Shown: piece by piece, positions 22,811 through 34,971 of the stretch
Position numbering within the stretch: position 1 is the first letter of the stretch
How the letters are laid out: each line of letters begins with the position of its first letter
DNA from: Rhinopithecus roxellana
Taxonomy: Eukaryota; Chordata; Mammalia; Primates; Cercopithecidae
Assembly (NCBI RefSeq): GCF_007565055.1
Contig: NC_044553.1
Coordinates: forward strand, 130,204,241-130,268,240
Length of the DNA: 64,000 nucleotides
Direction of reading: 5' to 3'
Notes under the pieces: generated by a model
What the model was told of the DNA's origin: nothing
Database searches by the model: none
The model's input: only the letters and a program-made list of their open reading frames with translations
Position numbers and translations under genes: made by a program

Positions 22811-23315
22811 TTAGGTCTGGGAAACATGGAAAACTCCTGAGGTTTGTAGGAGAACAAACAGGGACGACGACACTGGCAGGCACCACCTCGGGAACAAGCA
22901 GAAGATCGCAGAAAAGCGACCCTGAAAGCCCAATGCCTCTGACCCCGCAGAAAGCCGCCCTCAGCTCCCCTCTGGGCCTTGCCACCCTCACATTCCTGTG
23001 TCAGCCTTGCCCTCCTTCGCCCTCTGCCTTCTCTCTCCCTGTGGGCTTCGCCCCCAGCTCTTGGCGCCCACTCACTCCTGCTGTCTGCCTGCCACCCTCA
23101 CTCTGCCTGCCTCCCTCTGCAGTCCTCTCGCCGTCCTCAGACCTCAGTTTCCTTGTAGGCTTGGGCCTCTCTGCTGCCCTCTGCCCTCTGCCCCTGCCCC
23201 CTGCCCCTTGCCCTCCGCCTGCGGCCCTCACTCCCCACCTCACTGTGCAGACTTGGGCACCACACATCCTGTCAGGCTGCTCCCAGCTTCCGGTAGAATA
23301 GAGGAGAGTATACAA
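22811..23315 (-). other. Isolated GC-rich, strand-asymmetric block
   Basis: About 500 bp of high G+C in an otherwise AT-rich window. The plus strand is pyrimidine-rich with loosely repeated 'ccctctgcc' and 'gcctgcc' motifs, so the minus strand is G-rich and could form G-quadruplexes. CpGs cluster at 22866-22985. Overlapping open frames of 173 codons (22780-23301, plus) and 136 codons (23411-23001, minus) exist but are low-complexity. A splice-donor-like motif closes the block on the minus strand. It could be a GC-rich minisatellite, or a first exon and promoter of a minus-strand transcript. I recognise no family. Confidence 0.45.
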
Positions 23316-23949
23316 AACACACAAGTATGTAAATAAAAACCATGTAAATAGAATAAAGTATTCAAAATTCATCCTTACAGTTACTGAAAAATGACTTTTC
23401 AAGGCTGCCAAGATAATTTAATATGGAAAATGTTTTCTATAAAATTACTGGGACAAGCGGATATTGGCATGAAAGTTGACTCCTCCCTCACAAAACATAC
23501 TTAATGGACTCAAAATAGGCCATAGACTCATATGTATGAGCTGAAACTACAAATCCCATAGAATAGAATATGGAAATAAATCTTCGTGGCTTAGGTGAAA
23601 TAATGGATAGACACCAAAATACAAGTCACAAAAAAAAAAAATAGATAAATTGAACTTCATTAGATTTTAAAAGTTTTGTGATTCAAAGTACACCATAAGG
23701 ATAACCCAAACATGGGAGAAATGTTTGCAAATCGTGTAGCTGATAAGGTCTGTTGTTGAGAATGTACAAAACATTGTTACAAAACAAAACAAAGATCATA
23801 ACTCAATGTAAGTAAATTGTGCGAACAGACATTTCTCCAAAGAAGTCACACGAATGTCCAAAAAGCACATGAAAATACCTTCAATACCTTTAGTACTTAT
23901 TCATTAAAATGCAAATCTATATTATCAAGAGATACACTTCACAAATCTT

Positions 23950-24243
23950 TTTTTTTCGAGAGAGAGAGAGTTCCACTCTTGTTGCCCAGGCCGGAGTGCA
24001 ATGGCGTGATCTTGCTCACTGCAATCTCCGCCTCCCGGGTTCAAGCAATTCTCCTGCCTCAGCCTCCCGAGTAGCTGAGTGTGCACCATCACACCTGGCT
24101 AATTCTGTATTTGTAGTAGAGATGGGGTTTCTCCTTGTTGGTCAGGCTGGTCTGGAACTCCCAACCACAGGTGATCCACCCGCCTCGGCCTCCCAAAGTG
24201 CTGAGATTACAGGGATTACAGGCATAAGCCACCATGCCTGGCC
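23950..24243 (-). repeat. Alu
   Basis: Minus-strand Alu. Target duplication 'cacaaatctt' at 23940-23949 and 24244-24253. A small duplication 'acagggattacagg' lies near its 5' end (24210-24223). Confidence 0.95.
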
Positions 24244-24387
24244 CACAAATCTTAAAAGCATATTCTTAAGTGAAAGAAGCCAGTTTGAAAAAAGTATATA
24301 CTGTGTAATTAATTACATTTATATGACATTGTGGATAAGGTGTAATTATACAGTTAGGAAAAAGGTAAGTGATTAAAAGGGGCTTGA

Positions 24388-24668
24388 GGCCGGGAGTGGT
24401 GGCTCACGCCTGTAATCCCAGCACTTTGGGAGGCCAAGGTGGGCGGATCATCTTAAGTCAGGAGTTCGAGACCAGCCTTGCCAACATGATGAAAACCCGT
24501 CTCTACTAAAAATACAAAATCAGCCAGATGTGGTGGTGCATGCCTATAATCCCAGCTAGTCAGGCAGGAGAATTGCTTGAACCCAGGAGGCAGAAGTTGC
24601 AGTGAGCCGAGATTGTGCCACTGCACTCCAGCACTCCAGCCTGGGCAATAAGAGCAAAACTCTGTCTA

Positions 24669-24703
<35 letters not shown>
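24388..24703 (+). repeat. Alu with long A-tail
   Basis: Full-length Alu with over 30 A at the 3' end, flanked by imperfect 'ggggcttga' and 'gggtgcttga'. It faces the Alu at 23950 tail-outward. Confidence 0.93.
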
Positions 24704-26445
24704 GCAGGGTGCTTGAGAGAGGAAGGTTGAATAGGTGAAATAGAAACTTTTTGTATGTGTGCAGTGAAATAATTTTCTGTGATACTTCAACGGTATGTTA
24801 ATTATACTATTTTACAAACCCTGTAGAATTTTACATCAAAAAGTATAAACCTACATAAATGTGAATTTTACATATCATTTCATAGGTTAGGAGATCCCAT
24901 GGGGGAATGCAGTCAAAATAATATAAATGTGTAACAAATAAATGAAATAACCTCATGGAAGGAAGTGGGGGCAAAGGAGACCAACCCTAAGAAATTTAGA
25001 AAAATAGAAGTTCTTAGGCTAAATGTCAAAGTATTTGTAAATAAATACTCTAGTTGGAAATATTCTTTCCCGTGGGGGTATGAATTACCAATTCTAAAAC
25101 CACTCTGCATGTATTTTGGACTCAGCAATAATACAAAGGAGCCCAACCGTCTCACTGTTAATATGGGAGGTTACATACAAGTAGTGGGAATGGGGAGATG
25201 GATTCATGTGGTACTGAATTAGATCATGGGTGTTAGAAACAGGAAGAATTCATGCTTAACTTTACATAGATACATATGGAGCAATGTAGACCTAAAAATA
25301 CATATGTGAGTATGAGTTATACACACACATAGCTTGTCAGATGACAAAGCACAGAATTAATAAATTCCTAGTAGAAATGAGAACTCTACTCCCCAGAATT
25401 TTGTTTCTAATGCCACTCACCACAAAAGGAACTAGGAATTTTTGGAGAAATAGTTAATCGTAGGGTTGGGCAGGGAATCAACATGATTAAGTTTAAGCAC
25501 CTTGTAGTGCCAGAAAGAAAGAAAAAGTTAAACACAACCGACCAACCAACTACACAAACAAAATCAAACAGCAGTGATGTGGGTACTTCAAAGTGGTAAA
25601 GCAGCAGCTGACTGAAAGATCTTCTAATGACCAACACTAGAGCAATTCGAATAATACAATAAACTAGTATAATTACAGTGGAAATAAATATTTATTATTT
25701 GCATAATATTCCATATGTTCTAATAAATATAAAATAAATGCTGGAGAATAGGTAAATTGCCGATACTAATGAAACACAAATTATATTTGTAGATGTCCTA
25801 CCCCCAAGGAGGTAGAGCATAATTCTCCACTTGTGAAGTATGTGCTATGCATAGTAACATTTTTCCAAAAAGTATGGCATGGAAAAGGGGAAGAAAGATT
25901 AATTTTAGAGTAGAGAAACTGACCTAAACTCCCTAATCTAGGTGATCAAATTAGTATCAATAGTTGGTACAGCATTCTGATATAGTCATGAGCATCACAC
26001 TTACCCTGTGGTCTTACTGTCCAAAACCCAGAACTCCTGTCTGACTGTAAGAAAAAAATAATCACGGAAATCCCAAAAGGAGGATGTCAATGTCATGGAA
26101 TTTCAATGTCAAACACAAGGAAATTCAGATAAACTGACAGATACAAAGAAAGCCTAAGGAGACGTGATATCAAAATGTGATATGTTATCCTGGAAGAGTT
26201 CCTGAACAGAAAATGGACATCAAGTGAATAAAGGAAAAAATAAATCTGGTTAATATGTGGATATGTGTAGATCAGTGAATGAGAATGCATAATATTGGCG
26301 TGTTAATTGTGACAAATGCCTCCCACTAATGTAAGAGGTTAATAATAATGGAAACTCTGTGTTGCCTATATATTAACTCTCTGTATTAACTATGCAACTA
26401 TTCTGCAAATCCAAAGCTAATGCAAAACAGAAAAATTTTTTCCTC

Positions 26446-27430
26446 TCTTTCTAAATATTCTCTGCCAAGCGTGATACACAGAATATTATCAATATTGTCA
26501 ATGCCCCAAATGTTCATCTCCCCAGTTCCACAGTCTTTTTTACCCCCATGAAGGTTACTATTATTTTCAATTTCCTTTTTGTCATTCCCACATTTTTCTG
26601 TATTATTTTTATGGCTAAGTTTGTTTTTCTAAATAATAAATTGTTCAGTTTGTATTGTCTTCCAATTTAAATAAATAAAGGTGTTCCAATCGATCTGTAG
26701 TTCTATTCAAATAATGAGAAACCATCAGATGAATCCACATTGTGATGCATCCTACAAAATATTTGACCAGTTCTTTTTCTGAAAAATAACTGAATACTGG
26801 GAAACTGCTGCACCTCAGACAGGACCTGATATCGCAGGTACCCTAGGATGGTACTAAATGATCACCTGTTGGTTTACACAACCTTGTATTGGAATCATCT
26901 CCCTGTGAGTTTTGGGCACAAGATGTGATTTGCTTTAATACAATAGAATAATGCAAGCAGATGGGATATCATATGGGTGATTATGTTACATAAAAGTGTG
27001 ATTTTTTTTTTCTTGCTAGCAAGCTCTCTCCCCTGATGTCTTGGATGGCTCATTCTGCCATAAAGCAGAAGCCAACATGGGAAGGAACTGAATGCAGCCT
27101 CTGGTCAACAGCCAGCAAGGAACTGAGGCTCTTGGACCAACAGCCTGCCCTAGAGTTTGCAATTTACACTTCCAAATAATCCAAGCCCCCTTTCAAATAA
27201 CAGCCTATCACTTGACAGGTAGTGTGAACAACTTATAACAACAGAATAATCCTAATTCTTTTCTCTTATCCCTTGTATAATTGCAGTCATTTGTTTCACT
27301 TACATAGATGAATGCACACGTGTGTGTATATATATATGTATATTAATTTATGTATGACACTTAAGCATACTTAATACATTGGCACTACATTATTTTTAAC
27401 AGACTATTATTTGTTAGATCAATTAAGAAT
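26446..27430. repeat. Array blocks C1-C2 (copy 3)
   Basis: The best-preserved counterpart of 11.09-12.06 kb, with the common 'gcagcctctggtcaacagcc' at 27095. A (TG)n(TA)n tract lies at 27318-27345. Confidence 0.68.
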
Positions 27431-28200
27431 ATGAAAAATAAAAGTTTTTATTGCCTAGGTTAACCACTTAAAAAAGTTTTAAAAATGTATGGCTGAAATG
27501 CTAAGAGAAGATGAGTTCATATAAAATGCTCACCTAGGCTGGATAGACGTGATGGCTCATGCCTGTAATCCCAGCACTTTGGGAGGCCAAGGCGGGAGGA
27601 TCACGAGGTCAGGAGTTCAAGACCAGTCTGATCTATATGGTGAAACCCTGTCCCTACTTAAAAATACAAAAAAATTAGCCAGGCGTGGTGGCGCACACCT
27701 GTAGTCCCAGCTACTCAAGAAGCTGAGGCAGGAGAATCGCTTGAACCCGGGAGGCGGAGGTTGCAGTGAGATGAGATTTTGCCACTGCACTCCAGCCTGG
27801 GAGACAGTGTGAGACTCCGTCTCAAAAAAAACAAAAACAAAAACAAAAAAAAAAGCTCATCTAAACAACACAAGGTAGAGAATGATTGAAATACAAAAAA
27901 TAGGAACAAAGGCAAATAAACAACTAGAAGATAGTGACAAATTTCATAGATTTTAAATCCAGCTATATCAATAATCAGTTTGAATGTCAATGTTCTAAAT
28001 GCAGTAAACAAAAGACTGAGTGAATCAAAAAGACCCAAGTATATTTTGTCTATGTAAAACTCGCTTTAAATATGAAGACCTATATGACCTAAAAGTGACT
28101 GGGTACAACAAATATAACATGATCACAAAAACTAAAGGAAGCAGGTGTACCTATATTCGTTTCCAACATCAAATGTACGTGGGTAATTTCATTTGTTTAC
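27431..28200 (+). mobile_element. L1 ORF2 5' part, remnant, with Alu
   Basis: Same truncated start of ORF2 as at 12.06 and 52.7 kb ('ctatatcaataatcagtttg', 'aaagactgagtgaatcaaaa'). It is interrupted by the Alu at 27537. Confidence 0.75.
27537..27854 (+). repeat. Alu
   Basis: Full-length Alu starting 'ggctggatagacgtgatgg', with an (AAAAC)n tail. Target duplication 'gctcacct' / 'gctcatct' at 27528 and 27855. Confidence 0.93.
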
Positions 28201-29215
28201 TAAGATAGCAAATCATTTAAGTACAAATAATCTACCAGTAAAAAACTTTCACAGGTAACAATTAGTACAAATATAATGTAACAGGGGACATGTGATAGAA
28301 TACATTTATGTGACATCTGAGAGACACGGAAACATCATGAGGACATATAGTCATAGGCATGTGAACATGTGTATGTCCAAGGAGAAATCTCTCTCCTGGA
28401 TCATTACCCAGTCCCTCCATGATCTGCCCTTCCAGCTCCTGCCTCCTCACGTATTTCTCATCCCAGCGGTCCTTTTAATCCACTGTCCTCTTCTCATGGC
28501 CTGGCCTGTGCCACAGACACACTGTTTCCTCTTCCCTTTCCCTCCCCTGTTTGCTGGACTCACTACTCCTTACTCTCCAGAATCTCTTCCAATGCTCCTC
28601 CTCCTGCAGGCTCCCCTTACCCATCCCATCCCAGGCCTGAAACCTGTCCTCTGAGCTCCCAAGGGCAGTTCTTCAGAACGAAACCTACAGTTTAGTTTCT
28701 GTTTAGTTTTCTCAGTGCCCACTGAACTGAAATATCAGAGAAGAGGGAAACTTTGTCTTTGTTGTTCCCCTATGAGCCCCACACATGTAACAGAGCAACA
28801 CAAAGATTCTACTTTACATTGAATTCTACAAGTAAATTTACAAATCTAACTCCTCACCTATATTCTTGTCTACTTCCCAATACATTTTAAGTCTCTTTCT
28901 ATCTGAAAAGGATTTGAACTTGAAGATAAAGCTAGTTTTTGTCGTTGCTGTTGTTTTTCTCCTTTCTCTTCTCAGGACAGAATCTGAATCCTAATTCCCC
29001 CTGAGCCTCTTCTCCAGCCTCCCCAACCTCAATACACTGCAGAGCTCCTCTCATTGGCCTAGCTGCTTCTACCTCATCTATTTGCTCCTCTTCTGTCCTT
29101 CCCACAGTTTTGGCCTCTGAGACCGAGAAAAATCTCGTTCACCTCTATTCTCTATTAATACGGCTCCTTTGATAAATATTTCCAAATCTTTATTGGTAAC
29201 TACATTTCACCATTT
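28201..29215. other. Low-copy region, possibly old L2-like
   Basis: 28380-28660 and 28975-29130 are pyrimidine-rich ('tccctccatgatctgccctt') and remind me of LINE-2 3' sequence, but I cannot confirm it. A 120-codon open frame (28292-28654, plus) crosses this stretch. It has no recognised domain and an unbiased, leucine/proline-rich translation. 28201-28380 and 28660-28975 show nothing recognisable. Confidence 0.4.
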
Positions 29216-29511
29216 TCTTTTTTTGTTTTTGAGACAGAGTTTCACTCTCATTGCCCAGGCTGCAGTGCAATGGCATGATCTCGGCTCACCAGAACCTCCG
29301 CCTCCCAGGTTCAAGTGATTCTCCTGCCTCAGCCTCCCGAGTAGCTGGGATTACAGGCATGCGCCACCATGCCCGGCTAATTTTGTATTTTTAGTAGAGA
29401 TGGGGTTTCTCCATGTTGGCCAGGCTGGTCTTGAACTCCCGACCTCAGATGATCTGCCCACCTCGGTCTCCCAAAGTGCTGAGATTACAGGCGTGAGCCA
29501 CTCCACCAGCC
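29216..29511 (-). repeat. Alu
   Basis: Minus-strand Alu, target duplication 'acatttcacca' at 29202 and 29512. Confidence 0.95.
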
Positions 29512-30350
29512 ACATTTCACCAATTCTTAACTTTTCTTTAATGTTACAAGTGCCAGTTCCCCTGTCTGCCTTCCTCACTGTGCTGGACTCACATTTGTCC
29601 TCATTCACCTTCACATGGCCAAGTAGAACCACTTAACTGGGGAAGAATCATGCCTGAGTAATTCCAGGAAAAATGAAACAAGATGTGGAACAACTAACAG
29701 AGATTAGACATGGCTTGCCACATGTAAAAACAAACAAAAAAACTGGATGAATTACATGTGAATATGAATTCCAGACACTACACGTCCATCAGTGAAGGAT
29801 GGCAATACGTGAGAAATATGAAAAATGGTCTGAGACCTACTATTAAGTAAGGATACTGCTTTAGGAGTTCCCAGGCTGTGATGGAGCATAAATTGTAGAA
29901 GGCACACTGAGTTGAGAAGAGGGAACTCAGAGTCCAGAGAATGCAGTGGCTGAATTTTGTCAAGCCATTTTCCACATGTAATGGTAAACATGTGAGACAG
30001 CACAGATGCCAGCATCCATACTGACAGGGCGGTGGTGTCATCATTACTCCACTAAAACATGGTGAACAGAACTACAGGAGCGGCACATAAATAAAAGGCA
30101 AAGGCACAATCGAATAATTTGAATGAACTTGGTCTTCACCCTTTCATCTGATTCCTCAATGGGAAACGATGGGTCGTTCATGACAGTGATCTTGCACGAA
30201 GCTTGAGGATGAAGGGATGGCCTTAGAAATGAAGTAAATGATGTGTTTAAGTAGATGAACCACCCCATGTAAACACTAACCTGCCTTTTCTATGTTATCC
30301 TGTTAGTTGTGGCTGATAAACTCATTACACTATGAAATAACTAAGGTAGA
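29512..30350. repeat. Array block E (copy 1)
   Basis: Matches 56.84-57.50 and 57.80-57.96 kb along its whole length by eye (shared 'attggacatg'-type, 'ccaggctgtgat' and 'catcatgactcc'-type stretches, in order). Two overlapping open frames of 87-88 codons on the minus strand (29752-30044) are not preserved in the other copy. Confidence 0.68.
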
Positions 30351-30618
30351 GGCAAGGTATGGTGGCTCTCGTCTGTAATCTCAGGACTTTGGGGGTGTAA
30401 CATTTGCATCCAGGAGTTCAAGACCACTGTGAGAAACAAGGTAAGACCTCATTTCTACAAAACATCAAAAATTAGTTAGGCATCATGGTGTGCATCTGTA
30501 GTCCCAGCTACTCAGGAGCTTGACGCAGCAGGACTGCTTGAGTACTGGGAGGTCGAGGCTGCAGTGAGCTATGTTCATGCCACTGAACTCAGTCTGGGTG
30601 ACAGAATGAGACCTTGTC

Positions 30619-30652
<34 letters not shown>

Positions 30653-30655
30653 CAG
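30351..30655 (+). repeat. AluJ-like (old)
   Basis: Strongly diverged full-length Alu with an (AAAAC)n tail. Confidence 0.88.
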
Positions 30656-31796
30656 TAAAGCTTTCTATTTAAAAGAGCAGAACAAAATTATCACCAAAAG
30701 AAGAAGAAACCAATGAAACTTTCTATTTGTTTTCCAGAAATTCTTGTTGTTTTTAAATTTGAGAAGTATTTTTCCTTTCTTCTTCACTACATACACACCA
30801 CTGTCTATCTGGTTTGCATGAAATTTCGGGCTATTCTTTATATTCGGTGAAATTAAGTCAAATGATGACACACTATAATAAAATAGATGGGTATTTTTTC
30901 TTCTTTTTACCAAAATCGGTCACTGAAATTATCTGTGTACACTATTGGAGCTCAAAGACCGACTGCTGTCATACCTGAGAAAACAAATGTCCATCTACCA
31001 ATTTAGAACAAAAGCACACATAAAATATGGGTAAAAGTAACGATAAAAACCATAAAAGAGCGTTCTTCTTGCTCTGATGGTGCTCACATCTAGTATATCT
31101 TTATCAAATGATCCTAATCCTCCCACATATATATAAACTGAGTTTTCAAAAATAGTTCAACTATTTTCAACTTCTATACATGTGGATATTTGTCTGATGT
31201 AATTCTTATGATTTCAGGAGATGAAATACAGGCAAAATACATTAAAGATTTTTTTCCTAAAATTTCTCCCATTGAGGCAAAACTTATCTGAATCACTTTT
31301 AAACCCATCTTGCCAATAACTGACCCCATATTACTATCATCTGTACTAATCAAAAGCACTGGTGATGCTGCATTTCTGATGGGATTCCTGTGCTACTCTC
31401 TGTGAGATTACCTTTCCAACTTCCTGACATCCCTTCTGCAAGTTTCGATGATGATGATATCACCTGAAGATATCAATGGGAGGTTTTTAGACCAAGTTCA
31501 TGTCAGTGTACATGAGGACAAACTCATTATGATTCTCTTCTGGCCAACAGTGCTTCAACACTATCGGATTCAAGATGCCTTTCTGTTGAAAGACGTGACC
31601 TGTGTGCACTACAGCATGAATGAAATACGCTGGTTTTCTCTGCAACTGCCCACTTCTCAGTGTTAAGTCATCATGGATGTGTTCAGGTTTTAAGTGCAAA
31701 GAAGTTTTTAAAAACTATCATTCAAAAAATCAATGAAGGAGGAAGACACAATTGTAAAGAGCTACTGGACACTTTCCTTGAAGTGTTAGCTTTTTA
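30656..31796. repeat. Array block F (copy 1)
   Basis: Continues block E. It matches 57.96-58.39 kb and then 61.15-61.81 kb, with a 2.8-kb segment present only in the second copy. A 72-codon plus frame (31448-31666) and a 70-codon minus frame (31699-31487) overlap here. The second copy (61450-61700) breaks both, so I do not call a gene. Confidence 0.68.
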
Positions 31797-32015
31797 ACGC
31801 ATGGCACAAAGATGGGAACAGTAGACACCGGGGCCTACTTGACAAGAAGGGTGGGAGGAGGGTGATGGTCAAAAAGCTAAACTACTTATCGAGTATTAAG
31901 CTAACTACTTTAGTGATGAAATCATTTGTACACCTGACCCTAGTGACATGCAATTTATTCAGGTAACAAACCTGCACATGTATTCCTGAAACTAAAATAA
32001 AAGTTGAAGAAAACA
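31797..32015 (+). mobile_element. L1 3' UTR, very short insertion
   Basis: About 220 bp with the primate L1 3' end ('gacaccggggcctacttga', 'acaaacctgcacatgtat') and an A-rich tail. It is a heavily 5'-truncated insertion into block F/B and is missing from the paralogous place near 61.8 kb. Confidence 0.88.
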
Positions 32016-32079
32016 AAAAAGACTTAGAAAAAGTTTTATATTGATAATTCCTGCCTTTATTTTAGAAATATGAGTAACA

Positions 32080-32381
32080 GGCCGGGCACAGTGGCTCACG
32101 CCTGTAATCCCAGCACTTTGGGAGGCCGAGGCAGGTGGATCACGAGGTCAGGAGATTGAGACTGTCCTGGCTAACACGGTGAAATCCCGTCTCTACTAAA
32201 AATACAAAAAAAAAAAATTAGCTGGGTGTGGTGGCAGGCACCTGTAGTCCCAGCTACTCAGAAGGCTGAGGCAGAAGAATGGTGTGAACCCATGAGGTGG
32301 AGTTTGCAGTGAGTTGAGATCGTGCCACTGCACTCCAGCCTGGGCGACTGAGCAAGATTCCATCTCAAAAAAAAAAAAAAA
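32080..32381 (+). repeat. Alu
   Basis: Full-length Alu beginning 'ggccgggcacagtgg', flanked by imperfect 'gaaatatgagtaa' and 'gagatgtgaataa'. Confidence 0.94.
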
Positions 32382-32797
32382 GAGATGTGAATAATGGTCT
32401 TTTTAAGCTTCATTCTAAATTCAATTTTCCAACCTGTAATATTTGTATGTGTCTCTGTATACTCATTTCCATTTATGTTTTTAATCATGAGGCTGATGAA
32501 CCTGCAAGTCACCTCATGATAAGCCACTGCAGACATGGATGCATCGTGGTTCCCGTTAAACCTTTGCTATGTCCCCTGGCTACTTTGTTCAACTCTACTT
32601 TGAGGTACTTGGATATTGGAATTGGTTTTCCCACTGCCTCGTGAATGTATTGAGTAAAGAAGAAACTCATATAGTTCATGATTCAGAATTATGACTAAAA
32701 TTTTAGCCAGAGTTTTAGGCTCCAGGAAGACTGAATTAAGTGAACATGAAGTCATCATCTCAAAGATAGGAGCCATTTATTCATTGAACTCTAACTT
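32382..32797. repeat. Array block B (copy 2)
   Basis: Counterpart of 7.4-7.69 kb and 42.97-43.25 kb ('actgcagacatggatgca', 'tactttgaggtacttgg'). No gene seen. Confidence 0.62.
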
Positions 32798-33111
32798 TTT
32801 TGTTGTTGTTGTTTTTGTTTTTTTTTTTTGAGACGGAGTCTCGCTCTGTCCCCCAGGCTGGAGTGCAGTGGCGATCTCAGCTCACTGCAAGCTCCGCCTC
32901 CCGGGTTCCCGCCATTCTCCTGCCTCAGCCTCCTGAGTAGCTGGGACTACAGGCGCCCGCCACCTCGCCCAGCTAGTTTTTTTGTATTTTTTTAGTAGAG
33001 ACGGGGTTTCACCGTGTTAGCCAGGATGGTCTCGATCTCCTGACCTCGTGATCCGCCCGTCTCGGCCTCCCAAAGTGCTGGGATTACAGGCTTGAGCCAC
33101 TGCGCCCGGCC
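32798..33111 (-). repeat. AluY, Old World monkey type
   Basis: Young minus-strand Alu with the complete monkey-type set ('ccacctcgcccagctagt', 'cccgtctcggcc', 'aggcttgagcc'). Target duplication 'tgaactctaactt' at 32785-32797 and 33112-33124. Confidence 0.97.
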
Positions 33112-33545
33112 TGAACTCTAACTTCTAATCAGGCTAGGGTGTGCAGAGTGCAGAGCACTCGCCTCATGATGTAGTGTAAGAGTTTGGCCTGTGTGCAATG
33201 ATATCTTTTGGAAAACTGCTGTGGCCAGGCCCATCTGTGTGAAATCGGGTAGTTTAGTATACCGTGGCAAATCATATCTTCCATGCTGTCAGAGGTTTTG
33301 TTTGGGGACTTGGTGCAACACACTGTATCACGTAACATCATGTCAGTACCGTTTTGTGTCCATTGGCTTTTTTTCTGTTCAGTCTGAGCTCTCACACCTG
33401 CTTGATTCTGATTTGCCAGTTTGAGGGACTACTCGTTGTCTAGATCTCTTGTGTCTCATTTATGGCCTTCCACTCTGGTCTTTTTGTTGTTGATCCACAC
33501 TTTGGTAAGGTAGAGTGTTCACAGTATATACATCATGACAGATTA
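33112..33545. repeat. Array block G (copy 1)
   Basis: Counterpart of 43.26-43.70 kb ('aatcatatcttccatgctgt' versus 'aatcacatcttccacgctat'). An 88-codon minus frame (33395-33129) is not kept in the second copy. Confidence 0.68.
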
Positions 33546-33827
33546 TTATTATTATTATTTTTGAGACAGAGTCTTGCTCTGTTGCCCAGGCTGGTGTGCA
33601 ATGGCACGATCTCGGCTCACTGCTATCTCCACCTCCTAGATTCAAGTGATTCTCCTGCCTCAGGATTACCAGCATGCACCACCACACTCGGCTAATTTTG
33701 TATTTTTAGTAGCAATGAGGTTTCTCCACGTTGGTCAGGCTGGTCTCAAACTCCCGATCTCAGGTAATCTGCCTGTCTGGGCCTTCCAAAGTGCTGGGAT
33801 TATAGGCATGAGCCACTGCGACCGGCC
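33546..33827 (-). repeat. Alu with (TTA)n tail
   Basis: Minus-strand Alu. About 25 bp around the 'cctcagcctcc' region are lost. The tail is (ATT)n. Confidence 0.92.
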
Positions 33828-34510
33828 AGATTTTAAAATATGCATTGAAGCGAAGAGTAAAAGGAGATTTCACAAGTCATTAAAGTATTAATATATATCC
33901 ACTTAAAATAAGTAATCCTCCACGTGTTAAGATGTGGAAGTATAAATGAGGCCTTTTATATCTCAAAGAGTAAAGTATATGAGATTGGAGAAGTTAAAGA
34001 TTTTCACAAATACAAATACTCAAATAACAGTGCCTAAGTAACAACTCTTATTATCTTGATCTCAGACATGAGAAATGTGGTTCAGGTCAGCTGAATTTCT
34101 CACTCCAGACTCTAAGCTGTGAACTAGTTTTCTCACTGACACTATTGATTTGATGTGGAGAATATACCCCATGATTACAGACTTTAAAAGGAATTATGCT
34201 CATCTTATGGATCTCTACGGAGTGCAGTAAGCATTCACATGGCTTTGCAGGCTTTTTAGGTATGTTTCCTGGACACTACCTGGTGCTGCCAATCGGATTG
34301 CTGCAGTCCGTGAATTGGGAGCTGTTGGTGGCAGGTCAGTGGACAGTCCTCCCTGCAGTGGGATTCTTTCTTTAGCCAACACATATGCACAATCCTCATT
34401 CAGCCTGTCTCCATCTCTTGGAACACGGCGTAGAGGGTTGAGTATATGTTGTATACGGCTTGTTCTTTTGTTTTTTCTATCTCTTTTTCTCCACTTGTAT
34501 ACAACACATA
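33828..34510. repeat. Array block H (copy 1)
   Basis: Counterpart of 43.70-44.26 kb ('gggagctgttggtggcagg' versus 'agggagctgtgcatggcatg'). It ends in the MaLR LTR insertion. Confidence 0.65.
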
Positions 34511-34565
34511 TGTATTAGTCTCTTTTCAAACTGCTATAAAGACATACCTGAGACTGGGTAATTTA

Positions 34566-34610
<45 letters not shown>

Positions 34611-34971
34611 AAGAGGTTTAACTGACTCATAGCTCCACATGGCTGGGGAGGCCTCGAGAAATTTATAATCATGGTGGAAGGGGAAGCAGATACATCTTAC
34701 ACAGTGGCAGGTGAGTGAGGCAGCGAGGGGGAGCGGGGGAGAGAGAGACAGAGAAAAAGAAAGAAAGAGAGAGCACAAGCAAGCGTGTGTCAGGGAAGGA
34801 AAAACGACTGGTTATAAAACCATCAGATCTCTTGAGAATTCACTCTCATGAGAACAGCATGGGGGAACCACCCCCATAATCCAGTCACTTCCCACCTGGT
34901 CTCTCCCTAAACACCTGAGGATTACAACTCAAGATGAGATTTGGGTAGGCACACAAAGCCTGACCATATCA
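34511..34971 (-). mobile_element. MaLR solo LTR (MST/THE1-like)
   Basis: Reverse complement of a MaLR LTR. On the minus strand it starts 'tgatatggtcaggctttg' and ends 'gactaataca'. The plus strand shows 'acctgagactgggtaattta'. An (AAAT)n microsatellite has expanded in it at 34567-34612, and a (GA)-rich tract lies at 34736-34775. It is non-coding. Confidence 0.93.
34567..34612. repeat. (AAAT)n microsatellite
   Basis: About eleven uninterrupted 'aaat' units within the MaLR LTR. Confidence 0.97.

Larger units (their letters stand above)
23316..26445 (+). mobile_element. Old L1M, late ORF2 and 3' UTR
   Basis: Another copy of the unit L1, entering at the ORF2 stretch 'ttactgggacaagcgg' and ending at 'ctattctgcaaatccaaag'. 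Two Alus interrupt it. In place of upstream ORF2 it has the GC-rich block, which lies where ORF2 continues in the copies at 36.5 and 46.5 kb. Confidence 0.85.

Noticed and set aside
22780..23301. 173-codon plus-strand open frame
   Set aside because: Its length follows from GC-rich, stop-poor composition. Other frames on both strands are open too, and the translation is low-complexity proline/leucine/serine.
28292..28654. 120-codon plus-strand open frame
   Set aside because: Lies in pyrimidine-rich, possibly L2-derived sequence. No domain, no paralogue in the array, no clear start context.
29351..29636. Open frames of 78-93 codons on both strands
   Set aside because: Mostly Alu sequence. Alu-derived frames of this length are common and not evidence of a gene.
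31448..31699. Overlapping 72-codon plus and 70-codon minus frames in block F
   Set aside because: The second copy at 61450-61700 interrupts both frames, so there is no sign of selection on protein.
33129..33395. 88-codon minus frame in block G
   Set aside because: The paralogue at 43.3-43.6 kb has stops and frameshifts in the same place.
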